Shown: positions 19,232 to 30,935, counted from the first letter of the stretch. The stretch: 64,000 bases of DNA from Pseudomonas sp. MM223 (GCA_947090765.1 OX352322.1:5821001-5885000), one strand, 5' to 3'. Made by a program: numbers and translations. The notes: generated from the sequence alone by a model not told the origin.

Positions 19232-19266
19232 CTTTCGCTGGCCTCTTCGCGAAGAGGCCAGCAAAG
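19232..19266 (+). terminator. Palindromic terminator after pgi
   Basis: CTTTCGCTGGCCTCTTCGCG paired with the following CGAAGAGGCCAGCAAAG makes a ~16-bp hairpin with one mismatch. It ends in AAAGTTTG on the plus strand, so the T run is short. It may work in both directions. Confidence 0.65.
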
Positions 19267-19348
19267 TTTGAACAGCTCTCCCAGCTACACTGTCCTATCG
19301 AATAGCCGTTGCAGTCCATCGCCCCTTACAAGAGCAGGACCACCCGCC

Positions 19349-21283
<1,935 letters not shown>

Positions 21284-21286
21284 CCG

Positions 21287-22195
21287 GTGGCCACCGTCCA
21301 TGGCTACCCTGAACCTCAGGTCGCCATGGAAGCCCTACGCCGCCGCATCGAAACCCAGGTCATGAGCCTCACCGGGCTGGCCCTCGGCCAGCTCGACCTG
21401 GAATCGCCCAAGGGCGACCCCGGCCTGTTCGGCCCGCACAGCATCAGCTGGCAGGTACATGGCGACTTCCCGAGCATGCTGGTCGGCGGCATCAGCGCGC
21501 TGATGCTGCAGTTGTTGCATCCGCTGGCCCTGGCCGGTGTGTGGGACCACTCCAATTTCCGTGAAGACCTGCTCGGCCGCCTGCGCCGCACCAGCCAGTT
21601 TATTTCCGGTACCACTTTTGGTGCCACTGGCGATGCCGAGTGGCTGATCGACAAGGTACGCACCATTCACTTGCAGGTCACCGGCACCGCACCAGACGGC
21701 CGCCCCTATGCAGCCAGCGACCCGGGCCTGCTGACCTGGGTGCATGTGGCGGAGGTCAGCAGCTTCCTCGCCGCCCACCTGCGTTACCGCAACCCTCACC
21801 TGCCGCGCGCCGAGCAGGATGCCTACTACAACGAAATCGCCCTGATCGCCGAGCGCCTTGGCGCCCGTGACGTGCCACGCTCGTGCCAGCAGGTCGAAGA
21901 CTACCTGCAACGCATGCGCGCGCAGCTGCACTGCGATACGCGCAGCCATGAGGTGATACAGATCCTGCTCGACGCCCCTGCCCCCAGCCGCCTGGCACAG
22001 CCGGTAGGCAAGCTGATGCTGCACGCCGGCATCGACCTGCTGCCCGGCTGGGCCCAGGCCATGCTTGGCCTGCAGCACGGGCCCTTGCAACAGCGCCTTA
22101 TCCGCCTGGGCCTGCAACGCACCGCGCCTGTTCTGCGCTGGGCAATGCGCGACGGCTCGGCGCATCGGGCCAAGCGGCGCATGGGTATTGAGTGA
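21287..22195 (+). CDS. DUF2236 (MpaB/latex-clearing-type oxygenase) family protein
   Basis: A 302-residue protein of the DUF2236/MpaB family, a fold shared with heme-dependent oxygenases such as fungal MpaB' and the rubber oxygenase Lcp. It shows the family blocks LVGGISALMLQLLHPLALAGVWDHSNF, FRRTSQ-like RLRRTSQFISGTTFG and WVHVAEVSSFL, with conserved His and Arg positions. The start is uncertain: GTG at 21287 (3 bp after acs) or ATG at 21326. It probably shares a transcript with acs. The substrate is unknown. Confidence 0.8.
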   Translation: MATVHGYPEPQVAMEALRRRIETQVMSLTGLALGQLDLESPKGDPGLFGPHSISWQVHGDFPSMLVGGISALMLQLLHPLALAGVWDHSNFREDLLGRLRRTSQFISGTTFGATGDAEWLIDKVRTIHLQVTGTAPDGRPYAASDPGLLTWVHVAEVSSFLAAHLRYRNPHLPRAEQDAYYNEIALIAERLGARDVPRSCQQVEDYLQRMRAQLHCDTRSHEVIQILLDAPAPSRLAQPVGKLMLHAGIDLLPGWAQAMLGLQHGPLQQRLIRLGLQRTAPVLRWAMRDGSAHRAKRRMGIE

Positions 22196-22273
22196 GGGCA
22201 AATGGTCGCCCCTGCGGAACTGATTTAACGTGCCATACTCCAAGCACTCCTGCTTAGACAGACGAAGCGACAC

Positions 22274-25210
22274 ATGTACAAAGGATTGACTCGCGCCGCC
22301 GGCGCAATCGTGGCCCTGGTAGCCCTCTATAGCCTGCTCGGCTTCCTCATTCTTCCTGGTGTCGCGCTGCGCATCGCCAACCAGCAGTTGGCCCAGTATG
22401 CGACCGTGCCGGCCCACCTCGAGCGGGTCGAACTCAACCCCTTCAGCCTCGAATTGACGCTGTGGGGCCTGCAGATCGGCGAGCCGGGCAAAGAGCAGGT
22501 TGGTTTCGAGCGGTTGTACGCCAACCTCTCGCTCGACAGCCTGTGGACCAAAGCCTTGCACCTGGAAGCGGTCGAACTCGACAAACCACGCAACGAAGTA
22601 CTGTTCGCCAAGGACGGTACCCTCAACCTGACCGGGTTGTTCAAGCTGCCCGCCAGTGAGGCCAAACCCGACGAGCCGCCCAGCGACCCGTTCCCGCTTC
22701 GTATTGGCAGCATCAAGCTGGTGGACGGCTACCTGCACTTCGAGGACCAGCGCCCTAGCGAGCCAATCGAATTCCTCTACGACAACATGAACCTGGAGCT
22801 GAAAAACCTCAGCACCCTGCCCAACGACAATGCCGACATGTCCCTGGTGGCCCTCGGCCCCAACGGCGGGCGTATCGACTGGAAAGGTACCCTCAGCCTG
22901 GCGCCGATCGCCTCCGAAGGCACGCTGAAGGTCACCGAAGGCAAGATGAAGGCGTTCTGGCCCTATGTCCGTGACGCCGTGCCGCTGGTGCTGGAAGACG
23001 GCGTGGTCAGCCTCGACACACACTACAAGCTCAACCTCGCCCAGCAGACCGAGCTGCAACTGGACAACGCCTCCGTACGCATCGCGCCGTTCGCCATCAA
23101 GGCGCCGGATGGCCGCCCGTTGGCACGCCTGGCCAGCCTGGAGGTGAGCGAAACCTCTGTCGATCTGGTCAAGCAACGGGTAATCGTGGGCAAGATCCGC
23201 AGCGAAAAACTGGAAACCTGGGCTGCGCTGGAAAAAGACGGCCAGCTCGACTGGCAGAAGCTCTTCGCCAGCCAGCCGGCCAAAGCCACGCCGAAGGAAA
23301 AGGCCGAACCTGCCGCCGCCGCGCCTACGCCTGAAGAGAAAGCCGCCAAGGAGCCCAGCAAGCCCTGGCAAGTGCTGCTCAAGGATGTGCAACTGCGCAA
23401 CTACCTGGTGCACCTGGCCGACCGCAGCCAGAAAGAGCCGGTAGCCTTGGACATTGGCCCGCTCAACGCCGACCTGCAAGGTTTCGACAGCCTCAACCAG
23501 TCGCCCTTTACGCTCAAGCTTGATACCGGCGTAGGCAAGCAAGGCAAGCTGCAGGCGGCTGGGCAGGTCAACCTTGCGCCGATATGGGCCAAGCTGGATG
23601 TAAGCACTCGCGACATCGACCTGCGCGTGGCCCAGGCCTACATCAGCCCGTTCATCCTGCTGGAGCTGCGCAGCGGCATGTTCTCCAGCGACCTCAAGGT
23701 AGACCTGAAAAACACCGCACCGCTGGCCTTCAATGTGACCGGCAAAGCGCAGGTCAACCAGCTGCATACCCTGGACACCATCAAGAGCCGCGACTTCGTA
23801 AAATGGCAGCAGGTGAATGTCGACGGCTTGTCCTATGTGCACGGCGATGCACTGTCGATCGACAAGGTAACCCTGCTGCAGCCCTATGCGCGCTTCATCA
23901 TCAACGAAGACCGCACCACCAACGTCAACGACTTGCTGGTCCCGCAACCCGCCGGCACCCCGGCGAGCAGCCAGGCCAAGCCGGCCTCGGCCAGCAGCGA
24001 CAAGCCGCTGGGCATCCACATCGGCCAGATCGACATCAAGGACGGCTCGGCCAACTTTGCCGACCTGTCGCTCACACCCAACTTCGCAACCGCCGTCCAG
24101 CAGCTGAACGGCCAGATCGGCACCATCGACAACCGCAAGCCGCTGCCGGCCAAGGTCGACGTCAAGGGCAAGGTCGACCGCTACGCACCGGTGACCATCA
24201 AGGGCGCCCTCAACCCGTTCAACCCGCTGGCCAGCCTGGATATCGCCACCAGCTTCAAGCGCGTCGAGCTGACCACCTTGACGCCCTACTCCGGCAAGTT
24301 TGCGGGCTTCCGCATCCGCAAGGGCCGGCTCAACCTCGACCTGCACTACCTGATTACCAACGGGCAACTCAAGGCCGAGAACAAGGTAGTGGTAGAGCAG
24401 CTGCAACTGGGTGAAAAAGTCGACAGCCCGGACGCCGTAGACCTGCCGATCCGCCTGGCGGTGGCACTGCTGAAAGACACCGAGGGCAAGATCTCGATCG
24501 AGCTGCCGGTGTCCGGCGACCTCAACAACCCACAGTTCAGCGTGATGCCGATTGTCTGGCAAACCCTGCGTAACCTGGTACTGCGAGCAGCCCAGGCGCC
24601 GTTCAAGTTCATTGGCGGGCTGATTACCGGCGGTGGCTCGGAAGACCTGGGTAACGTGGCATTTGCCCCAGGCTCCAGCGAACTCACTGGCGATGCCCAG
24701 TCGTCGCTGGACAAGCTGGCGTCGGCGCTGAAAGAGCGCCCCGAACTGCGCCTGGAAATCGAAGGCACCAGCGCCCAGGCCAGCGACGGCCCGTTGATCG
24801 CCCAGCAACGCCTGGAGCGTGAGTACCAGGCCACCTGGTACAAGATCCTGCAGCGTCGCGGTGACAAGGTGCCGGCCAATGCCTCGATGCTTGTAGTCGA
24901 CGACAGCGACAAGCCAGCAATGCTGGAGGGCATCTACCGCACTCGCCTGAAACAGCAGCCGCCTGCCGAATGGGAGCAACTGGGCCGCGACGAGCGCACC
25001 ACCAAGCTGCGCGAGGCGGTGATCAAGTCCTGGGCCGAAAGCACCGCCTTGCTGCGTACACTGGGCCAGGAGCGAGCCAGCAGTATCAAGGATTACCTGG
25101 TGGACAAGGGCAAGCTGGAAGATGACCGGGTGTACTTCATCGATACCAGCCTGGGCCAGCCTGAAAGCGATGGTCGGGTGGTGACGCCGATGCACCTTGA
25201 TGCCGAGTAA
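22274..25210 (+). CDS. Large AsmA-like DUF748 protein with OmpA-like C-terminus
   Basis: A 978-residue envelope protein with one N-terminal membrane anchor (about residues 8-30, IVALVALYSLLGFLILPGVA) and a long periplasmic part made of AsmA/DUF748-type beta-rich repeats. A low-complexity Ala/Glu/Lys linker (about 340-370) interrupts it. Near the C-terminus an OmpA-like stretch (FAPGSSELT ... LDKLASAL ... LRLEIEG) suggests peptidoglycan contact. AsmA-like proteins are implicated in lipid transport between membranes; for this branch that is inference. It starts at ATG 22274 and a REP doublet follows. Confidence 0.82.
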   Translation: MYKGLTRAAGAIVALVALYSLLGFLILPGVALRIANQQLAQYATVPAHLERVELNPFSLELTLWGLQIGEPGKEQVGFERLYANLSLDSLWTKALHLEAVELDKPRNEVLFAKDGTLNLTGLFKLPASEAKPDEPPSDPFPLRIGSIKLVDGYLHFEDQRPSEPIEFLYDNMNLELKNLSTLPNDNADMSLVALGPNGGRIDWKGTLSLAPIASEGTLKVTEGKMKAFWPYVRDAVPLVLEDGVVSLDTHYKLNLAQQTELQLDNASVRIAPFAIKAPDGRPLARLASLEVSETSVDLVKQRVIVGKIRSEKLETWAALEKDGQLDWQKLFASQPAKATPKEKAEPAAAAPTPEEKAAKEPSKPWQVLLKDVQLRNYLVHLADRSQKEPVALDIGPLNADLQGFDSLNQSPFTLKLDTGVGKQGKLQAAGQVNLAPIWAKLDVSTRDIDLRVAQAYISPFILLELRSGMFSSDLKVDLKNTAPLAFNVTGKAQVNQLHTLDTIKSRDFVKWQQVNVDGLSYVHGDALSIDKVTLLQPYARFIINEDRTTNVNDLLVPQPAGTPASSQAKPASASSDKPLGIHIGQIDIKDGSANFADLSLTPNFATAVQQLNGQIGTIDNRKPLPAKVDVKGKVDRYAPVTIKGALNPFNPLASLDIATSFKRVELTTLTPYSGKFAGFRIRKGRLNLDLHYLITNGQLKAENKVVVEQLQLGEKVDSPDAVDLPIRLAVALLKDTEGKISIELPVSGDLNNPQFSVMPIVWQTLRNLVLRAAQAPFKFIGGLITGGGSEDLGNVAFAPGSSELTGDAQSSLDKLASALKERPELRLEIEGTSAQASDGPLIAQQRLEREYQATWYKILQRRGDKVPANASMLVVDDSDKPAMLEGIYRTRLKQQPPAEWEQLGRDERTTKLREAVIKSWAESTALLRTLGQERASSIKDYLVDKGKLEDDRVYFIDTSLGQPESDGRVVTPMHLDAE

Positions 25211-25230
25211 TCTCTCAGCCTGACACCTAG

Positions 25231-25330
25231 CCCTGTAGGAGCAGCCTTGTGCTGCGAAGAGGCCGGAGCTGGCAAGCATATGTAGGTGCCCGTGCCGGCC
25301 TCTTCGCAGCACAAGGCTGCTCCTACAAGG
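25231..25330. repeat. REP doublet after the DUF748 gene
   Basis: Two 36-nt arms (25231-25266 and 25295-25330) are inverted copies with one mismatch (GTAGGAGCAGCCTTGTGCTG core). They lie between two convergent genes, where the hairpin could end transcription from both sides. Confidence 0.87.
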
Positions 25331-25346
25331 GGATGTGGTTGCTTGC

Positions 25347-25760
25347 CTAGACCAACCGCTGCCCCGACACCGCCGGGTGATACAGCGGCTGCACCTTGTT
25401 GCCCGCAGGGTCCAGCAGGTGGAAGCTGCGCGCCCCGTCACCATGGTTGAATGGCCGGTCCAGCAAGGTCACGCCATGGGCCTTGAAGTACTGGTACCAG
25501 GCCTCCAGCTCCTCCACGCTGTCCACAATGAACCCGTAGTGGTCCAGGGTCTGCAACCCATTGGCCGCCCCAGCTCCACGCCCCAGCGAAAGGTTGTCGT
25601 TGCCGCAGGTGAGGTACACCAGGTCTTCGTTGGCGCGGTTCAGCACTTCCATGCCTAGCACATCGACGTAGAAGCGTTCGCACTCCTCCAGGTTAGGTAC
25701 CAGTAAGGCAATATGGCGCAGACCATTCAGGCGACAGGGACGTGCAGGCAATTCAGACAT
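25347..25760 (-). CDS. VOC family (glyoxalase/dioxygenase-like) protein
   Basis: A 137-residue single vicinal-oxygen-chelate domain protein. The N-terminal GLRHIALLVPNLEECERFYVDVLGMEVL carries the first metal-ligand His, and YGFIVDSVEELEAWYQYFKAHGV and NKVQPLYHP follow. It resembles small glyoxalase I-like or ring-cleaving enzymes. The substrate is unknown. It is divergent from a small ABM-domain monooxygenase across a 60-bp region rich in palindromes, which suggests joint control and a shared small-molecule pathway. Confidence 0.85.
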   Translation of the reverse strand: MSELPARPCRLNGLRHIALLVPNLEECERFYVDVLGMEVLNRANEDLVYLTCGNDNLSLGRGAGAANGLQTLDHYGFIVDSVEELEAWYQYFKAHGVTLLDRPFNHGDGARSFHLLDPAGNKVQPLYHPAVSGQRLV

Positions 25761-25776
25761 TGGCGGGGCTCCATTT

Positions 25777-25800
25777 TTGTATACAATTCACAATTGAATT
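25777..25800. promoter_or_regulatory. Palindromic operator candidates between VOC and ABM genes
   Basis: TTGTATACAA (25777-25786, perfect palindrome) and AATTCA-CAAT-TGAATT (25785-25800, inverted repeat) overlap in the AT-rich divergent promoter region. TTGTATACAA resembles operators of GntR-family (FCD) regulators. No candidate regulator gene is adjacent. Confidence 0.5.
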
Positions 25801-25820
25801 TAAAACAAAAGGAGCGACTT

Positions 25821-26123
25821 GTGTATAGCCTGTTCATCAAGACCCGAGTGAAGCCTGGTTGCGCAGAGGCGTTTCTGGCCGCGATCAAGGTCAATGCCGC
25901 CGCTTCCGTCGCCAGTGAGCCAGGCTGCCTGGTGTTCGATGTGTCCCAGGATCGGGTCGACCCGGAGCTGATCTACCTGTACGAAATCTACCGTGACGAT
26001 GCCGCGTATGAAGCCCATACCCAGACCGCGCATTTTCGTGACAGCCGCCCACTGGTCGAACCGCTGATAATCGAGCAGGAATGCTTCGAGAGCGATGTAG
26101 TCGCCCGTAACCCGGTGTACTGA
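25821..26123 (+). CDS. Antibiotic biosynthesis monooxygenase (ABM) domain protein
   Basis: A 100-residue ABM-domain protein of the YgiN/LsrG dimeric alpha-beta barrel type. It has VYSLFIKTRVKPGCAEAFLAA at the start, EPGCLVFDVSQD in the middle and IYLYEIYRDDAAYEAHTQTAHF at the end, the usual quinol/aldol-handling fold. It starts at GTG 25821, preceded by AAGGAGCG; upstream in-frame ATG codons lie in the operator region and are not used. It is paired divergently with a VOC protein. Substrate unknown. Confidence 0.83.
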   Translation: MYSLFIKTRVKPGCAEAFLAAIKVNAAASVASEPGCLVFDVSQDRVDPELIYLYEIYRDDAAYEAHTQTAHFRDSRPLVEPLIIEQECFESDVVARNPVY

Positions 26124-26133
26124 GCGCCCAAAG

Positions 26134-26163
26134 CAAAGCCCCGGCACAGGGCCAGGGCTTTGG
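26134..26163 (+). terminator. Hairpin after the ABM gene
   Basis: CAAAGCCC ... GGGCTTTG around CGGCACAGGGCCA forms a stem of about 8 bp shortly after the stop. It has no real T run and may serve both convergent genes. Confidence 0.5.
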
Positions 26164-26201
26164 TAGAGGTGGCCAAGTCCGTATGGCCGACGGGACATCC
26201 T

Positions 26202-26552
26202 TTATTCGGACTTCAGGCCATCAGCCGAAACGGCCTGAACACCTTTGATTTTTTTGGCGATGGCGACTGCCATCTCTTTCTGTGCATCGGTAACGGCGAC
26301 ATCGGACGACAGCGACACAACGCCTTTGTTGGTTTCAACCTTGATGTCGCTGCCTGGCACACCTTTCTCGGTCATCAGGTCAGCTTTGACCTTGGTGGTG
26401 ATCCAGGTATCGGAGGTAGCCTCCTTGGCTTTGGTCACCTCACCGGCCGCCAGCGTCATGGGGGCCTGGGTGGACTGTTGGGCAAACGCCGCGTTAGCCA
26501 TGGTCAGGGTCAGAGCGGTAGCAGTAGCGGCAGCAATGGCGAACTTCTTCAT
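26202..26552 (-). CDS. Periplasmic BON-domain protein
   Basis: A 116-residue secreted protein: signal peptide MKKFAIAAATATALTLTMANAAFA, then a single BON domain (about residues 48-115, with DTWITTKVKADLMTEKGVPGSDIKVETNKGVVSLSSDV). BON domains bind phospholipid, and OsmY/DolP-type proteins protect the envelope. The ATG at 26552 sits eight bases after CAGGAG; the GTG at 26561 overlaps that site and is unlikely. Its own 3' region faces the ABM gene. The function is inferred from the domain alone. Confidence 0.85.
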   Translation of the reverse strand: MKKFAIAAATATALTLTMANAAFAQQSTQAPMTLAAGEVTKAKEATSDTWITTKVKADLMTEKGVPGSDIKVETNKGVVSLSSDVAVTDAQKEMAVAIAKKIKGVQAVSADGLKSE

Positions 26553-26768
26553 GTGGGTCACTCCTGTTTTTCGAAAGGTCTGCGCCCATGTCCTGGCGGC
26601 AGGTATGAAGGTAGTTGCATGTGCTGTGCCAGCTTTTAGAAATCCATTTAACCCTTATAAATCAACTAGTTAGAAAACAGCCATCATTTACACTGTCGTG
26701 CATTTTGCAATCAGCGCGGTAAACCTGCATGCAAGATGCAAGTCCGCAAAAGGTTCCCGCCCCCCATG

Positions 26769-26795
26769 AAAAAAGGGCCCCGAAGGGCCCTTTTT
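26769..26795 (-). terminator. Rho-independent terminator after pnp
   Basis: Minus strand: GGGCCC-TTCG-GGGCCC followed by TTTTTT. The plus strand also ends in five T, so the structure could act both ways. It closes the long rimP-to-pnp gene series. Confidence 0.93.
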
Positions 26796-26813
26796 CTGTT
26801 GCGGTGCAGTCGC

Positions 26814-28919
26814 TTAGACGCCCGAGGCCTTGGCCGCGGCAACGTCTTTGATCGACAGCTTGATACGGCCGCGGTTGTCCACGTCCAGTACCAGCACTTC
26901 AACTTCCTGGCCTTCTTTCAGGATGTCGGTGACTTTCTCGACGCGAGCATCGCTCAGCATGGAGATGTGCACCAGGCCGTCCTTGCCAGGCAGGATGTTG
27001 ACGAAGGCGCCGAAGTCGACGATACGCTCAACCTTGCCGACGTAGATCTTGCCGATTTCGGCCTCGGCGGTGATACCCAGAATACGCTGCTTGGCAGCCT
27101 CTGCCGCTTCCTTGGTTTCGCCGAAGATCTTGATCGAGCCATCGTCTTCGATATCAATCGAAGCCTTGGTCTCTTCGCAGATGGCACGAATGGTGGCGCC
27201 GCCTTTACCGATGACGTCACGGATCTTGTCGGTGTCGATTTTCATCGCGATCATGGTCGGGGCGTTGGCCGACAGTTCGGTACGCGACTGGCCAATGATC
27301 TGGTTCATCTGGCCGAGGATGTTCAGGCGCGCTTCCAGGGCTTGGCCCAGGGCGATTTCCATGATCTCTTCGGTGATGCCGTTGATCTTGATGTCCATCT
27401 GCAGCGCGGTAACACCTTTGGCGGTACCGGCTACCTTGAAGTCCATGTCGCCCAGGTGGTCTTCGTCACCCAGGATGTCGGTCAGAACGGCAAACTTCTC
27501 GCCTTCCTTGACCAGGCCCATGGCGATACCGGCAACCGGCGCCTTCATCGGCACACCAGCGTCCATCAGCGCCAGGGAAGCGCCACAGACCGAAGCCATG
27601 GAGCTGGAACCGTTGGACTCGGTGATTTCCGAAACCACGCGGATGGTGTACGGGAACACGTCAGCAGCCGGCAGCATGGCCTGGACCGAACGACGGGCCA
27701 GACGGCCGTGGCCGATTTCGCGACGGCCTGCACCGCCCATGCGGCCACACTCGCCCACCGAGAACGGCGGGAAGTTGTAGTGCAGCATGAAGGGGTCTTT
27801 CTTCTCGCCTTCGAGGGTGTCCAGCAGCTGCGCGTCACGGGCAGTACCCAGGGTCGCAACGACCAGTGCCTGGGTTTCGCCACGGGTGAACAGCGCCGAA
27901 CCGTGGGTCTTCGGCAGAACACCGACTTCGATGTTCAGCGGGCGAACGGTCTTGGTGTCGCGGCCGTCGATACGTGGCTTGCCGTTTACGATGTTTTCGC
28001 GAACGGTGCGGTATTCGATTTCGCCGAAGATTTCTTTCACTTCGGAAGCCGAAGGCTGGCCTTCTTCACCGGAGAACTTGGCGATGGCCTGATCACGCAG
28101 CTCGCCCAGGCGTGCATAGCGGTCAGCCTTGACGGTGATAGTGTAGCCCTGCGAAACGCCTTCACCGAATTCGGCGCGGATGGCGTTGAACAGTTCGGTG
28201 TTGGCAACGGCAGGTTTCCAGTCCCAGGTAGGCTTGGCAGCTTCGGCAGCCAGCTCTTTGACAGCCTGGATAACAGCCTGGAATTCGTCGTGCGCGAACA
28301 GTACGGCACCCAGCATCTGGTCTTCGGTCAGCTCTTGGGCTTCCGATTCAACCATCAGTACGGCGTCGGCGGTACCGGCAACGACCATGTCCAGGCTCGA
28401 GGCAGCCAGTTGCTCGTAGGTCGGGTTCAGCAGGTAGCCGGTGCTTTCGTGGAAGGCAACACGGGCGGCGCCGATCGGGCCTTCGAACGGAATACCCGAG
28501 ATGGCCAGGGCAGCCGAGGTACCGATCATCGCAGCGATGTCCGGGTCGGTCTTCTTGCTGGTGGAAACCACGGTGCAGACGACCTGCACTTCGTTCATGA
28601 AGCCTTCCGGGAACAGCGGACGGATCGGACGGTCGATCAGGCGCGAGGTCAGGGTCTCTTTCTCGGAAGGACGGCCTTCACGCTTGAAGAAACCACCTGG
28701 GATCTTGCCGGCGGCGTAGGTCTTTTCCTGGTAGTGAACCGACAGCGGGAAGAAACCCTTGCCTGGATCAGCCTGCTTGGCGCCTACCACAGTCACCAGC
28801 ACGGTGACGTCGTTGTCGACGGTAACCAGCACGGCGCCGGTTGCCTGACGGGCAATGCGGCCCGTTTCGAGAGTAACGGTCGACTGACCGAACTGGAATG
28901 TCTTGATTACCGGGTTCAC
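26814..28919 (-). CDS. pnp: Polyribonucleotide nucleotidyltransferase (PNPase)
   Basis: A 701-residue PNPase, a phosphorolytic 3'-5' exoribonuclease of the RNA degradosome. Two RNase PH-like domains (residues about 10-230 and 310-540) carry active-site residues in [25 protein letters not shown] and the [18 protein letters not shown] segment. KH ([14 protein letters not shown]) and S1 ([24 protein letters not shown]) domains follow. It starts at GTG, preceded by AGGAAAC. The upstream hairpin (29027-29068) resembles the RNase III-processed leader that gives PNPase autoregulation in E. coli. Confidence 0.97.
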   Translation of the reverse strand: MNPVIKTFQFGQSTVTLETGRIARQATGAVLVTVDNDVTVLVTVVGAKQADPGKGFFPLSVHYQEKTYAAGKIPGGFFKREGRPSEKETLTSRLIDRPIRPLFPEGFMNEVQVVCTVVSTSKKTDPDIAAMIGTSAALAISGIPFEGPIGAARVAFHESTGYLLNPTYEQLAASSLDMVVAGTADAVLMVESEAQELTEDQMLGAVLFAHDEFQAVIQAVKELAAEAAKPTWDWKPAVANTELFNAIRAEFGEGVSQGYTITVKADRYARLGELRDQAIAKFSGEEGQPSASEVKEIFGEIEYRTVRENIVNGKPRIDGRDTKTVRPLNIEVGVLPKTHGSALFTRGETQALVVATLGTARDAQLLDTLEGEKKDPFMLHYNFPPFSVGECGRMGGAGRREIGHGRLARRSVQAMLPAADVFPYTIRVVSEITESNGSSSMASVCGASLALMDAGVPMKAPVAGIAMGLVKEGEKFAVLTDILGDEDHLGDMDFKVAGTAKGVTALQMDIKINGITEEIMEIALGQALEARLNILGQMNQIIGQSRTELSANAPTMIAMKIDTDKIRDVIGKGGATIRAICEETKASIDIEDDGSIKIFGETKEAAEAAKQRILGITAEAEIGKIYVGKVERIVDFGAFVNILPGKDGLVHISMLSDARVEKVTDILKEGQEVEVLVLDVDNRGRIKLSIKDVAAAKASGV

Positions 28920-29026
28920 GGTTTCCTACCTTTTTCAGTGGCTCTGGGGGAACTGGTTTCTTGCGAATTTGTGGGCAGAACGGGGAATCGGCCCCATTGA
29001 CCGTCCAGATACAACACGAGGCTGGG

Positions 29027-29068
29027 AGCCTGGTTGAAGAGCGGAAAACCGCTCCACTTCACCAGGCT
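29027..29068 (-). promoter_or_regulatory. Stem-loop in the rpsO-pnp leader
   Basis: AGCCTGGT-GAAG(TG)GAGCGG and CCGCTCTTCAACCAGGCT pair over about 18 bp around a TTTT loop. It lies about 110 nt before pnp, the position of the RNase III cleavage hairpin in E. coli. The role is inferred from this position. Confidence 0.6.
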
Positions 29069-29168
29069 GCCAACCTCGGAGATACGCATGGCGTGCCCAT
29101 AGACAACGCTGCCAGGCAGCGCTGCCAATGCATGAGACACGCCCTGCACACCACTGACCAGGCCGCTA

Positions 29169-29438
29169 TTAGCGACGCAGGCCCAGGCGACCGATCAGGG
29201 CGCTGTAACGAGTGGTGTCTTTGCCCTTCAGGTAGTCCAGCAGCTTACGACGCTGGTTTACCATACGGATCAGGCCACGACGCGAGTGGTGGTCTTTACC
29301 GTTGGCCTTGAAGTGGCCTTGCAGCTTGTTGATGTTCGCGGTCAGCAGAGCAACCTGAACTTCCGGGCTACCAGTGTCGCCAGCGGCTTGCTGGTAGTCG
29401 GTAACGATTTGAGCTTTTTCTTCAACGCTGAGGGCCAT
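29169..29438 (-). CDS. rpsO: 30S ribosomal protein S15
   Basis: The 89-residue S15, which binds 16S rRNA helices 20-22 early in 30S assembly and forms an intersubunit bridge. The sequence [33 protein letters not shown]...[25 protein letters not shown] is canonical. The ATG at 29438 follows AGGAGAAGCC; a longer reading from 29492 is not conserved. Its leader contains GGACCCCGC/GCGGGATCC (29457-29476), possibly part of S15's translational autoregulation or the truB terminator. pnp is 250 bp downstream. Confidence 0.97.
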   Translation of the reverse strand: MALSVEEKAQIVTDYQQAAGDTGSPEVQVALLTANINKLQGHFKANGKDHHSRRGLIRMVNQRRKLLDYLKGKDTTRYSALIGRLGLRR

Positions 29439-29585
29439 TTGGCTTCTCCTGATAACGGATCCCGCAAGCGGGGTCCAATAGGCCAGGGACAAATCCCTGT
29501 ATTAATAAGAAAGGTGTGACCGTGCCTACTGACAGCCACCCTTGGTTCCGTAGGGCTCGGACAAAGCCTCACCCCGCGGTTTCGG

Positions 29586-30503
29586 TCATTCCGACCGAAT
29601 CAGCCGACGCGGCGCAATACGCCCGTCTTCGCTCACTTCACCGATACCGATGAAGCGTGCATTGTGATCCTGTACCCGGACCATGCCAAATTGTGGCGCG
29701 TCCGGCGCGCGTACCGCCTGGCCATGCAGCCAGTAGAACGCACTGTGCTCGGAAAGGCACACCATCGGCCAGTCCTGCAGCCCGCTGTCCGAGGGCATCA
29801 GGAAGCGATCGAGCGCTTCGTTGCCGCCTTCGGCATGGGCCTGTTCGAGCTCCTCGAGCGTGACAGTCTGTGCCAGCGCAAAGGGCCCGGCCTGGGTCCT
29901 GCGCAGCTCGGCGACATAGGCATCGCAACCAAGAGCCTCACCGATATCCTCCACCAAGGTGCGGATATAGGTGCCTTTGCTGCATCCTACACTCAGCCGT
30001 GCACGGGTGCCTTCACACTCCAGCAACTCCAAGCGGTTAATAGTAACAGAACGCGCCTCGCGCTCCACTACCTCTCCTGCACGTGCCAGCTTGTACAACG
30101 GCTGGCCATCACGCTTGAGCGCCGAGTACATCGGCGGTATCTGGCTGATCGGGCCACGAAAACGTGGCAGCACCGCCTCGATGTCGGCACGACCAACGGT
30201 CACGTCGCGGGTTTGCAGCACCTCACCTTCGGCGTCGCCGGTGTTGGTAGTCTGCCCCATCTGCATGACCGTTTCGTAGCCCTTGTCGGAATCGAGCAAG
30301 TATTGCGAAAACTTGGTCGCCTCGCCGAAGCACAGCGGCAGCACACCGGTTGCCAACGGGTCGAGGCTACCGGTGTGGCCGGCCTTTTCCGCGTTGAGCA
30401 GCCAGCGCACTTTTTGCAGGGCGGCGTTGGACGTGAAACCCAAAGGTTTGTCGAGCAGGATGATGCCGCTGACATTGCGGCGGATACGTTTGACCTGGGC
30501 CAC
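29586..30503 (-). CDS. truB: tRNA pseudouridine-55 synthase
   Basis: A 305-residue TruB, which makes pseudouridine 55 in the T-loop of nearly all tRNAs and acts as a tRNA chaperone. The nucleophile is Asp48 in [17 protein letters not shown]. The [21 protein letters not shown] segment and a C-terminal PUA-like domain follow. It starts at GTG 30503, 3 bp after the rbfA stop, so the two are co-translated. Confidence 0.97.
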   Translation of the reverse strand: MAQVKRIRRNVSGIILLDKPLGFTSNAALQKVRWLLNAEKAGHTGSLDPLATGVLPLCFGEATKFSQYLLDSDKGYETVMQMGQTTNTGDAEGEVLQTRDVTVGRADIEAVLPRFRGPISQIPPMYSALKRDGQPLYKLARAGEVVEREARSVTINRLELLECEGTRARLSVGCSKGTYIRTLVEDIGEALGCDAYVAELRRTQAGPFALAQTVTLEELEQAHAEGGNEALDRFLMPSDSGLQDWPMVCLSEHSAFYWLHGQAVRAPDAPQFGMVRVQDHNARFIGIGEVSEDGRIAPRRLIRSE

Positions 30504-30506
30504 CGC

Positions 30507-30905
30507 TTACTCCTTGGTGTCCAGCTCGTCGGTATCCTTGTGCAGGCGGTCTTCGGCCACTGCACGCTCGATCAGCGCCGACAGGTGCACACCGCGGCTG
30601 ACGCTTTCATCGAAATGGAAGTGCAATTGCGGCACGCTGCGCAGTTGCATCGAGCGGCCCAGGTGCAAACGCAGGAAGCTGGCAGCACTGTTCAGTGCCT
30701 TCAACGACTGCTTCACGGCGTCTGGCGTTTCCTCGCCCATGACGGTGATGAACACCTTGGCATGGCCCAGGTCACGGCTGACGTCCACGGCGGTGATGGT
30801 GACCAGACCGACACGTGGGTCCTTGACTTCGCGACGGATCAGCTCGGCCAGCTCGCGCTGCATCTGATCGCCGATACGTTGGGTACGGCTGTATTCTTTG
30901 GCCAT
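30507..30905 (-). CDS. rbfA: 30S ribosome-binding factor A
   Basis: A 132-residue RbfA, a cold-shock-associated KH-fold factor needed for late 30S maturation and 16S rRNA 5'-end processing. The family start ([44 protein letters not shown]) and YRIFHFHFD-like QLHFHFDES near the end are present. It lies between infB and truB in the conserved nusA-infB-rbfA-truB series. Two stable hairpins occupy the 116 bp before it. Confidence 0.97.
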   Translation of the reverse strand: MAKEYSRTQRIGDQMQRELAELIRREVKDPRVGLVTITAVDVSRDLGHAKVFITVMGEETPDAVKQSLKALNSAASFLRLHLGRSMQLRSVPQLHFHFDESVSRGVHLSALIERAVAEDRLHKDTDELDTKE

Positions 30906-30935
30906 TCTTGCTACCTGTAACTTAAAGCGGCAAAC

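Noticed and set aside
21335..25444. A 1369-codon open frame on the minus strand
   Set aside because: It runs antisense to the DUF2236 and DUF748 genes, which have clear family motifs. The composition is that of a GC-rich shadow frame, and it resembles no protein family I recognise.
26736..29000. A 754-codon frame on the plus strand
   Set aside because: It is antisense to pnp, with no recognisable domain or ribosome site.
28916..29149. A 77-codon frame between rpsO and pnp
   Set aside because: It lies in the structured pnp leader (hairpin 29027-29068) and has no conserved protein pattern.
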